Source: JANNHK01 sp034408875 (GTDB lineage Bacteria; Actinomycetota; Acidimicrobiia; IMCC26256; PALSA-610). Taken from it: a DNA stretch of 16,158 nucleotides. Made by a program: the position numbers and the translations under genes. The stretch's first letter is position 1, and each line of letters begins with the position of its first letter. The stretch lies in contig JAWXCJ010000257.1 in the NCBI GenBank assembly GCA_034408875.1, positions 1 through 16,158 on the forward strand. The letters run 5' to 3'. Below are positions 5,606 through 11,670 of this stretch, in pieces. The notes under the pieces were generated by a model. That model did not search any database. It was not told the DNA's origin and saw only the letters and a program-made list of their open reading frames with translations.

Positions 5606-8224
5606 CTGAACGGCACGCGGCAAGCGTTCGAGGCCGCTCGGCCGTTTCCCCTCGATCCATTCCAAGTTCGCGCCCTCGATGCCCTCGACGCCGGCCGGTC
5701 GGTGCTCGTCGCCGCACCGACCGGCTCGGGAAAGACCCTCGTCGCCGAGTACGCGATCACCCGCGCGCTCGCCGACGCGGGCAAGACCTTCTACACGACG
5801 CCGCTCAAGGCGCTGTCGAACCAGAAGTACGGCGATCTCGTGCGCGCCCACGGCGCCGCCAAGGTCGGCTTGCTGACCGGCGACAACGCGATCAACGGCG
5901 ACGCGCCCATCGTGGTCATGACCACCGAGGTGCTGCGCAACATGATCTACGCCGCGTCACCGACGCTGCACGGGCTGCGCTACGTCGTGCTCGACGAGGT
6001 CCACTACCTCCAGGACCGCTACCGCGGCGCGGTATGGGAAGAGGTGATCATCCATCTCCCGGCCGACATCGACATCGTCGCGCTGTCGGCCACCGTGTCG
6101 AATGCCGAGGAAGTCGCGTCGTGGATCCAGACGGTGCGAGGCGAGACCGAAGCGGTCATCGAGGAACGCCGGCCCGTCGACCTCGTGCACTTGTACATGG
6201 TGGGCGACCGGTCGTCGGATCGCATGCACCTGCTGCCGACGTTTACCGACACGGCGGGGGAGATGCACCCCAACCCCGAGGCAACGCGCCTCGACGCCCG
6301 CAACGTCCCGGCCCGGCGCGCCGGCCGGCGCCCGAAGCTCTACACGCCGTGGCGCGCCGAGGTCGTCGAACGTCTCGCCGACGAGCTGATGCTCCCCGCC
6401 GTCGTGTTCGTGTTCAGCCGCAACGGCTGTGACCAGGCCGTCGACCAGTGCGTCGCGGCGGGGCTGCGCTTGACGACCGCGCCCGAGCGCGCGGAGTTAC
6501 GCAAGATCGCCGAGGCGCACACGACCGCGCTCTCCGACGAGGACCTCGACATCCTGGGCTACGACTCGTGGATCATCGGGATGGAAGCCGGGTTCGCCGC
6601 CCACCATGCGGGCCTCGTGCCCCCGATGAAGGAAGCGGTCGAAGAGGCGTTCGCCACCGGGCTGCTCAAGGTCGTGTTCGCGACCGAGACGCTGTCCCTC
6701 GGTATCAACATGCCCGCGCGTACCGTCGTGATCGAGAAGCTCTCGAAGTTCACCGGCGAGCACCACGAGTTCCTCACCGCGGGTGAGTACACCCAACTCG
6801 CGGGCCGGGCCGGACGCCGCGGCATCGACGACATCGGGTACGTGGTCGTGCTCTGGAACCCGTTCGTCACGTTCGAGCAGGTCGCGAGCTTGGCGTCGCG
6901 TCGTACGTACGCGCTGACGTCGTCGTTCCGGCCGACGTACAACATGGCCGCCAACCTCGTGCGCCGGTACCCGCCCGAACAGGCCCGGCACCTGCTCAAC
7001 CTGTCGTTCGCGCAGTTCCACGCCGACCGCGACGTCGTCACCCTCGAACGGCAACTCGAACGCACGCGCGGCCAGCTTGCCAAGGCCCGCGACGCCGCGG
7101 CGCTCCCGGCCGGTGACGTGCACGAGTACCGGCGGATCCTCGCCGACCTCGACGCCGCCCGCCGCCGCGAGGCGCAGGCGCGCGGCGCCCACTTCGAAGC
7201 ACTGAAGCCGGGCGACGTCGTGCTGGTGCCACGACGCGGCGGCAAGGTCGTGGTCCTGCGCCAAGAGCGGGGGCGGGGCGGTCACCGCGTGCTCGTGCTC
7301 ACCCAGTCACGCGACGTCGTGCGCCTCGGCCCGCCCGACTTCCGCGGCCCCGTGCGCAAGATCGCCCACCTGCCGTTGCCGCGCCCGTTCGCACCCCGCA
7401 GCCCGGAGTTCCAGCGCACGGTGGTCGAGCAGCTCCGCCAACTGGTCGTGGCCGACGACGACACCGAGACGCCGGCCGAGCGGGTCCAGCTGCTCGAACG
7501 GCAACGCACGCAGCACCCGGTACACAACGCGCCGGGCCGCGAGACCTCGCTACGGGCCGCGATGCAGGCCGACCGGTTCGAGCGCGAAGTCGCACGCCTC
7601 GAACGGCGCTCCGCGAGCCGGAACGAAAGCCTCGCCCGCCAGTTCGACAAGGTGTTGGGCGTCCTCGAAGCGTGGGGCTACATCGAAGGCTGGGGTCTCA
7701 GCCCGGCGGGGGAGTTGCTCGCCCGGCTCAACACCGAAGGCGACCTCGTGCTCGCCGAGGTGGTGCGCGAGGGCCTGCTCGACGGTGTCGACGGGCCCGA
7801 TCTCGCCGCGCTCGTGTCGTGCTTCACGTACCAACGCCGCGGTCCCGACGGCAACGAACCGATGCCGCCCCGCCGGTGGCCGGGCCGCAAGGTCGTCACC
7901 CGGGCGCGTGCCATGGAACGCATCTCGCGCGACCTCAACCTGGCCGAGCGCGACGAACGCCTCCCCGAGACCCGCCGCCTCGACCCGGGCTTCACCGCCG
8001 CCATCCACGCCTGGGCAACAGGCGACGACCTCGCCGACGTGCTCGAAGACGAGGAAATGACCGGCGGCGACTTCGTTCGCAACGTGAAGCAGACCATCGA
8101 CCTGCTGCGCCAGGTCGCCGACGTCGCCCCCGACCCCGTCACCGCCGCCACCGCCCGCGCCGCGGCCGACGCCTGCCTCCGCGGCGTCATCGCCGCGTCG
8201 AGCGCGGTGACCGTGACCGCGTGA
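5606..8224 (+). CDS. helY: Ski2-like DEVH-box RNA helicase, HelY family
   Basis: 872 residues if started at CTG 5606. The first conventional start, GTG 5702, would delete the conserved lead-in FPLDPFQVRALDALDAG and begin four residues before the Walker A, so the CTG is preferred. Motifs in 872-aa numbering: Walker A APTGSGKT (37-44), TTPLKALSNQK, DEVH box (130-133), SAT (161-163), FATETLSLGINMPARTVV and motif VI QLAGRAGRRGID (397-408). An arch-like insertion and a C-terminal DSHCT-type helical region follow (EGDLVLAEVVREGLLDGVDGPDLAALVSCFTYQ). Such helicases unwind structured RNA with ATP. The length fits HelY (about 900 aa), and the tat genes upstream match mycobacterial synteny. The stop overlaps the next ATG (TGATG). 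Confidence 0.88.
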   Translation: MNGTRQAFEAARPFPLDPFQVRALDALDAGRSVLVAAPTGSGKTLVAEYAITRALADAGKTFYTTPLKALSNQKYGDLVRAHGAAKVGLLTGDNAINGDAPIVVMTTEVLRNMIYAASPTLHGLRYVVLDEVHYLQDRYRGAVWEEVIIHLPADIDIVALSATVSNAEEVASWIQTVRGETEAVIEERRPVDLVHLYMVGDRSSDRMHLLPTFTDTAGEMHPNPEATRLDARNVPARRAGRRPKLYTPWRAEVVERLADELMLPAVVFVFSRNGCDQAVDQCVAAGLRLTTAPERAELRKIAEAHTTALSDEDLDILGYDSWIIGMEAGFAAHHAGLVPPMKEAVEEAFATGLLKVVFATETLSLGINMPARTVVIEKLSKFTGEHHEFLTAGEYTQLAGRAGRRGIDDIGYVVVLWNPFVTFEQVASLASRRTYALTSSFRPTYNMAANLVRRYPPEQARHLLNLSFAQFHADRDVVTLERQLERTRGQLAKARDAAALPAGDVHEYRRILADLDAARRREAQARGAHFEALKPGDVVLVPRRGGKVVVLRQERGRGGHRVLVLTQSRDVVRLGPPDFRGPVRKIAHLPLPRPFAPRSPEFQRTVVEQLRQLVVADDDTETPAERVQLLERQRTQHPVHNAPGRETSLRAAMQADRFEREVARLERRSASRNESLARQFDKVLGVLEAWGYIEGWGLSPAGELLARLNTEGDLVLAEVVREGLLDGVDGPDLAALVSCFTYQRRGPDGNEPMPPRRWPGRKVVTRARAMERISRDLNLAERDERLPETRRLDPGFTAAIHAWATGDDLADVLEDEEMTGGDFVRNVKQTIDLLRQVADVAPDPVTAATARAAADACLRGVIAASSAVTVTA

Positions 8225-8877
8225 TGGGGATCCGCAAGGGCCAGCCGTGGGGAGACCCGATCTCGGGTCCACCCGCCCGTGAGGTCGCCGGCTCCGACCT
8301 CGACCTCGCCGACGCGGTCGCCGCCGCACCGGGCGCGCGGCTGCGCTTCCGGCCCGACGTGACCTCCGATCTCGCGCGGGCGATCGGTCTCGGCGGCCCG
8401 GAACATGACGAGTCGACCGAGCTGAACATGGACGCCCTCGCCGTCGACGGATATGGCCTCGCCGTCAACGCGGTGGTCCTCGGCGTCGCCCCCGACCGGC
8501 TCGGACGCTTCAGCCGCGCCCACGAAATCCGCGTCACCGTCGACGGCCACGAATGGTTCGCCGAACGCGCGACGACGTTCCTGTGCGCAACCGGGCAGTT
8601 CCTCCGTGGGTGCGACCTCGTGCCCCGGGGCCACCCCGGCGATGGACGCGCCGAAGTCCAGGCCTACCTCCTCCGACCCGGGGAACGCCGGGCCATGCGG
8701 TCCCGGCTCCCCGGCGGAGGCCACGTGCCGCACCCACGCATCCGCCAGGGCATCGCCCGCCGCATCGTCGTCAGCGCGGCCACCCCGATGGCGCTGGAAG
8801 TCGACGGAGGGCTCCACGGCCCCGTCACCGAGCTCGTCGTCGAGGTCCGCCCCGGCGCCTACCGCCTCCTCGTCTGA
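8224..8877 (+). CDS. Lipid-kinase-like protein lacking the GGDGT catalytic lobe
   Basis: 217 residues; the start ATG overlaps the helicase stop by one base (GTG 8221 would add one residue). From about residue 70 it resembles the C-terminal beta-sandwich of diacylglycerol/sphingosine-type kinases: GYGLAVNAVVLGVAPDRL, a FLCATGQFLRGCDLVPRGHPGDGRAEVQ core, and the closing EVDGGLHGPVTELVVEV. The stretch VTSDLARAIGL (46-56) looks like a relic of the GTxND-LAR motif that ends the kinase nucleotide-binding lobe. The ATP-binding GGDGT motif is absent, and no upstream frame supplies it because the helicase occupies that DNA. It may be a non-catalytic lipid-binding derivative. The family call is from pattern recognition and is moderately sure; the missing lobe is directly visible. 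Confidence 0.6.
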   Translation: MGIRKGQPWGDPISGPPAREVAGSDLDLADAVAAAPGARLRFRPDVTSDLARAIGLGGPEHDESTELNMDALAVDGYGLAVNAVVLGVAPDRLGRFSRAHEIRVTVDGHEWFAERATTFLCATGQFLRGCDLVPRGHPGDGRAEVQAYLLRPGERRAMRSRLPGGGHVPHPRIRQGIARRIVVSAATPMALEVDGGLHGPVTELVVEVRPGAYRLLV

Positions 8878-8885
8878 CCCCACCC

Positions 8886-8936
8886 CGTTCTTGCGCCGTT
8901 CATGCGCCCTGAGGGCGCAATTTCGGCGCAAGAATG
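8886..8936. terminator. Compound palindrome, probable bidirectional or U-less terminator
   Basis: The outer arms TTCTTGCGCCG (8888-8898) and CGGCGCAAGAA (8924-8934) pair perfectly over 11 bp. They extend by a G-T and a C-G pair to 8886/8936. Inside, TGCGCCC (8903-8909) pairs with GGGCGCA (8913-8919) around the loop TGA. The two stems are separated by a symmetric 4x4 internal loop. It begins nine bases after the upstream stop codon and ends before the promoter of the next gene, which suits a terminator. There is no T-tract, as is common in Actinobacteria. An operator for the ThyX-like gene or a dispersed palindromic repeat are alternatives. Confidence 0.6.
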
Positions 8937-8974
8937 TCGCGGAAGCATCCGCGGGCCGTGCCGGGGGGCACCGG

Positions 8975-8980
8975 TACCAT
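8975..8980 (+). promoter_or_regulatory. Candidate -10 element of the ThyX-like gene
   Basis: TACCAT matches TAnnnT and lies ten bases before ATG 8991, implying a leaderless or very short-leader mRNA. It supports 8991 as the start, rather than the in-frame ATG at 8934, which falls within the palindrome. Confidence 0.45.
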
Positions 8981-8990
8981 CGCAACCCCC

Positions 8991-10592
8991 ATGCTGTACG
9001 CGCCGGAGACGTTCACCGAGGCCGAAGCCGCCACGATGCGGCCGTATTTCACGAACCTCGACGGGCCCGTCTTCGCGCTGACGAACCTCCCCGAAGTCGT
9101 GAAGGGCGCGCTGTTCGCGCGCTACTCGCGTTCGGAGAAGAGTCTCCGCCGCTTGTTCCTCGACGAATTCGTCGGCGATCTCGACCTCACCGGCGACCTC
9201 ACCGTCGACGCGACCGTCGGCCTCAAGCGGGCCGAAGAACTCTACGACCGCGTCTTCTTCGAATACGGCGACGACTCCGTCGCCCAACTCGGCGGCGTCC
9301 ACCTTGCCTGCGAACAGGCATCGAACCTGCTCACGAAGGTTCTCGAGTGGGGTCGACTCATGGCCTACCTCGAACAGTCGACGCGCTACATCCCGTACGA
9401 CTCGCGCCTCAACGGCCGGTACCGCTACCTCCGGCCACCCGCGATCTGCGAGTCGAACGCGGGCGCGCGCTACGTCGCCGACCCCGACGCCCTGTTCGAC
9501 ACGTACAGCGCGATGTTGCCCGCGATGATGGACTGGGCGCGCGAGCGATACCCGAAAGACGCCGGCGACTCCGACTTCGTCTACAAGCAGACCATCAAGG
9601 CCAAAGCCTGCGACGCGGTCCGCGGCATCCTCCCCGCAGCCACCCTCTCCAACGTCGGGATCTACGGCACCGGCCAGGGCTACGAAGCGCTGCTGCTCCG
9701 CATGCGCGCCCACCCCCTGCCCGAAGCCCGCTCGTACGCAGAGCTGATGCTCCACGAGCTGCGCAAAGTCATTCCGTCGTTTCTCGTCCGGGTCGACCGG
9801 CCCGACCGCGGCGGCGCCTGGTCCGCGTACTTCACTCGCACCCACGACGACACCGCCGCCCTCGTCGACCGCCTCTTCGCCGGAGAACCCGTCGAAATTG
9901 TCGACGAAGTGACCCTCACCGACTGGGACCCCGACGGCGAAGACAAAGTGCTCGCCGCCATCTGCTACCCCCATGCGCAGGTGCCCGACCACCAACTCAT
10001 GTCCCGGGTCCGCGCCCTCTCCGCCGACGAACGCGTCGCGCTCATGCGCGCCTACGTCGGCGACCGCGCCAACCGCCGCCACAAGCCCGGACGTGCGTTC
10101 GAACGCACCTCGTACCGCTTCGACGTCCTCGGCGACTACGGCGCCTTCCGCGACCTGCAACGCCACCGCATGCTCACCATCGAGTGGCAAACACTCTCAC
10201 CGCACCACGGTTACGACGTCCCCTCCGCAGTCGCCGAAGCCGGATGCGCCGACCGCTTCGACGACGCGCTCGAACGCTCCGCCAACCTCCACGACGCGCT
10301 CGCCGACCGGTTCCCCGTCGAAGCGCCGTACGCCGTCTCGCTCGCATACCGCATGCGCTACGCGATGCAGATGAACGCACGCGAAGCCATGCACCTCTGC
10401 GAACTCAGGTCGTCGCCCCAGGGCCATCCGACCTACCGAACAGTCGCGCAAGCCATGCACCGACTCATCGCGGAGCGCGCGGGACACCGGGCCATCGCCG
10501 CCGCGATGGAACACGTCGACCACGCAACGTACGAACTGGAACGACTCTCCGCAGAACGCGCGGCTGAAGCGCGACGCGCCGCACGCGGCTGA
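8991..10592 (+). CDS. Duplicated ThyX-like protein (FAD-dependent thymidylate synthase superfamily)
   Basis: 533 residues, about twice a normal ThyX (about 220-250 aa). Two ThyX-like units are visible. The N-terminal unit has FFEYGDDSVAQLGGVHLACE (89-108), EWGRLMAYLEQSTRYIPYD (119-137) and ILPAATLSNVGIYGTGQGYEALLLRMR. The C-terminal unit has FERTSYRFDVLGDYGAFRDLQ, RHRMLTIEWQTLSP (391-404) and MNAREAMHLCELRSSPQGHPTYR. Classical ThyX carries RHR-x7-S plus EQSxRY in one unit. Here the N-half keeps only EQSTRY and the C-half keeps only RHR, with Thr at the serine position. ThyX makes dTMP from dUMP with FAD and methylene-tetrahydrofolate; activity here is uncertain. I chose ATG 8991 because a -10 box precedes it and the conserved MLYAPETFT begins there. 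Confidence 0.78.
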   Translation: MLYAPETFTEAEAATMRPYFTNLDGPVFALTNLPEVVKGALFARYSRSEKSLRRLFLDEFVGDLDLTGDLTVDATVGLKRAEELYDRVFFEYGDDSVAQLGGVHLACEQASNLLTKVLEWGRLMAYLEQSTRYIPYDSRLNGRYRYLRPPAICESNAGARYVADPDALFDTYSAMLPAMMDWARERYPKDAGDSDFVYKQTIKAKACDAVRGILPAATLSNVGIYGTGQGYEALLLRMRAHPLPEARSYAELMLHELRKVIPSFLVRVDRPDRGGAWSAYFTRTHDDTAALVDRLFAGEPVEIVDEVTLTDWDPDGEDKVLAAICYPHAQVPDHQLMSRVRALSADERVALMRAYVGDRANRRHKPGRAFERTSYRFDVLGDYGAFRDLQRHRMLTIEWQTLSPHHGYDVPSAVAEAGCADRFDDALERSANLHDALADRFPVEAPYAVSLAYRMRYAMQMNAREAMHLCELRSSPQGHPTYRTVAQAMHRLIAERAGHRAIAAAMEHVDHATYELERLSAERAAEARRAARG

Positions 10593-10631
10593 AAAAAACT
10601 CGCGCCCGCGTGACCAGGGCGGACGCGCGAG
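10592..10631 (-). terminator. Canonical intrinsic terminator reading on the minus strand
   Basis: Arms CTCGCGC (10599-10605) and GCGCGAG (10625-10631) pair perfectly. The stem continues as CCGC (10606-10609) with GCGG (10619-10622) across a two-base bulge. An A7 run (10592-10598) lies on the ThyX side, so for minus-strand transcription the hairpin is followed by seven Ts, the textbook form. For plus-strand transcription of the ThyX-like gene it would be a U-less hairpin right after the stop. The first A of the run is the last base of the ThyX stop. GACCAG (10612-10617) in the loop can also pair with CTGGTC (10636-10641), giving a possible pseudoknot or alternative fold. Confidence 0.7.
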
Positions 10632-10669
10632 CGTGCTGGTCAAGGCACCGCGCCACCGACGCGTTCGGC

Positions 10670-10701
10670 TTGACACCGTTGCCGTTCTCAGGCGGAATAC
10701 T
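10670..10701 (+). promoter_or_regulatory. Weak candidate promoter inside the non-coding region
   Basis: TTGACA (10670-10675) is a perfect -35 consensus. The best following box is AATACT (10696-10701), four of six matches, with a 20-bp spacer that is longer than ideal. If real, it would start a plus-strand transcript near 10708 through the structured part of the gap. Confidence 0.25.
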
Positions 10702-10764
10702 CGACGCCCCAACCGAAAGGCAGCGTGCTGCGCCGGACGGGGTGTGTCGCGAACAACGGGGGAC

Positions 10765-10862
10765 GGGCGGTGCTCCAGGAGACCGGTAGAGAACGTTGCG
10801 ATAACCCGCCGACAGGTTCGGTCGGGCCACCCAACGGCCCCATCGGGAGACTGGACCCGCCC
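10765..10862. other. Multi-branched potential RNA domain
   Basis: GGGCGG (10765-10770) pairs with CCGCCC (10857-10862), and CCAG (10775-10778) with CTGG (10851-10854), closing a domain of about 98 nt. Inside are CCGAC (10809-10813)/GTCGG (10821-10825) and the partly competing GGCC (10825-10828)/GGCC (10836-10839). The arrangement resembles a branched structured RNA, but chance pairing in GC-rich DNA is not excluded and no covariation can be judged from one sequence. Confidence 0.35.
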
Positions 10863-10897
10863 TGACCTTCTTTCTTCGCTGCGGGCTTGCTTCCTCG

Positions 10898-10945
10898 GCG
10901 CCTTCGGCGCGATTGGAGGCTGCGCCCTCCGCGGCAGGCTCCTGC
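10898..10945. repeat. Cluster of three adjacent tight hairpins
   Basis: In order these are GCGCC-ttc-GGCGC (10898-10910), GGAGG-ctgcgc-CCTCC (10915-10930) and GCAGG-ct-CCTGC (10934-10945), all perfect five-base-pair stems within 48 bp. They are followed by several CGCT words at short spacing. A structured RNA, a small palindromic repeat element or a terminator cluster would each fit. Confidence 0.45.
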
Positions 10946-11074
10946 GCTCTCGCTCCGCTGACGCTCCGCCCTCGCGACGGCGCCGCGTCACGTTGCTATG
11001 TCCCTGCCTTCGCCTCTCGGCTGCCCCTTGAGCGCCGATGGGGTGCTGTCGCCGGAGGGGGTGTCCGGTGTGCA

Positions 11075-11080
11075 TATACT
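11075..11080 (+). promoter_or_regulatory. Candidate -10 box for the DUF4193-lnt operon
   Basis: TATACT, five of six matches to the consensus, stands out in very GC-rich DNA and is preceded by TGTGCA, which hints at an extended -10. No -35 match is seen. The predicted start near 11087 leaves a leader of about 107 nt before ATG 11194. Confidence 0.5.
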
Positions 11081-11193
11081 CCGCGGCCCTTGGCCCTCTC
11101 CCGCGCGGTGTTGGGGGCGGGAAGAAACGCGGCATCCCGGTGGTTGGCGCCGGCCGGCACCGTCCAGGAAACCCCCTCATTGAGGCACGCAGT

Positions 11194-11670
11194 ATGAGTG
11201 ACGACGACATCGACGACATCGACGACGACGACCTCGACGAAGACGCGATCGAGGGCGACATCGACGCGGACATCGACGACGACGACGAGATCCTCGACGA
11301 GGACCTCGACGACGAGGTCGAAGAACTCGACGACGTTCCGCTCGTCGCGGACGACGACGAAGGCGACGGCGAAGCAGTCGTCGCGGCTGTCGTCGAGACC
11401 GATGACGACGAGGACGAGGTCGTCGACCTCGACGAAGAACTGCATCCCGACGACGTCGAAGAAGCCCTCGACGTGGTCCTGCGCGAACGCACGGCCGCCG
11501 CGGGGCTGGACGACGAAGAGGAAGACGACGAACCCGACGACCGGGGCGACGGCGGCACCAAGATCGTTCCCCGCCGGCCGGGCGAGTTCCTCTGTTCGAG
11601 TTGTTTCCTCGTGCTGCCAAGGCACCAGCTCGCTGACGAAAAGCGCATGCTCTGCCGCGATTGCGCGTGA
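11194..11670 (+). CDS. Hyperacidic zinc-ribbon protein, DUF4193-like
   Basis: 158 residues. The first 120 are dominated by Asp and Glu (for example DDIDDIDDDDLDEDAIEGD), encoded largely by GAC/GAG/GAA codons. The C-terminus is a compact zinc ribbon, EFLCSSCFLV (Cys134, Cys137) and MLCRDCA (Cys154, Cys157). This CSSCFLV...C-x2-C tail is what I recognise from the actinobacterial DUF4193 family, whose members are usually about 100 aa with a shorter acidic part. The start ATG 11194 has GAGG eight bases upstream (11182-11185); an in-frame extension upstream lacks the composition. Function is unknown; the acidic arm suggests binding to a basic partner, for instance in transcription. The stop overlaps the lnt start (GTGA). 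Confidence 0.78.
   Translation: MSDDDIDDIDDDDLDEDAIEGDIDADIDDDDEILDEDLDDEVEELDDVPLVADDDEGDGEAVVAAVVETDDDEDEVVDLDEELHPDDVEEALDVVLRERTAAAGLDDEEEDDEPDDRGDGGTKIVPRRPGEFLCSSCFLVLPRHQLADEKRMLCRDCA

Larger units (their letters stand above)
10632..11193. other. Long non-coding, structure-rich intergenic region
   Basis: No frame on either strand has family-like protein sequence here. The region contains a perfect TTGACA at 10670-10675, a long-range stem enclosing about 100 nt (10765-10862), a cluster of tight hairpins (10898-10945), CGCT-rich imperfect repeats (about 10944-10970) and a TATACT box at 11075-11080. The minus-strand terminator bounds one end. A structured RNA gene on either strand is possible. 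I looked for RNase P RNA, tmRNA, SRP RNA, tRNA and common riboswitch core motifs and did not find them. Confidence 0.6.

Noticed and set aside
8859..10190. 443-codon minus-strand open frame opposite the ThyX-like gene
   Set aside because: Gly/Val/Glu-rich antisense translation typical of high-GC shadows, overlapping a conserved plus-strand gene.
10632..11193. RNase P RNA, tmRNA, SRP RNA, tRNA or a known riboswitch in the gap
   Set aside because: I searched both strands by eye for core motifs (GAGGAAAGTC and ACAGAA, a tmRNA 5' end with tag codons, the SRP GGAA-tetraloop core, T-arm GGTTCRA, TPP/cobalamin/SAM cores). Only isolated fragments appeared, such as CTGAGA, without the matching remainder.
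10633..11197. Short plus-strand open frames in the intergenic region
   Set aside because: Arg/Ser/Pro-rich, no ribosome site, no family resemblance, and they cross hairpins and the TATACT box.
10197..11648. Long minus-strand open frame across the gap and the DUF4193-like gene
   Set aside because: Its product is Ser/Arg low-complexity sequence produced by antisense reading of Asp-rich codons and GC-rich DNA; no domain is recognisable.
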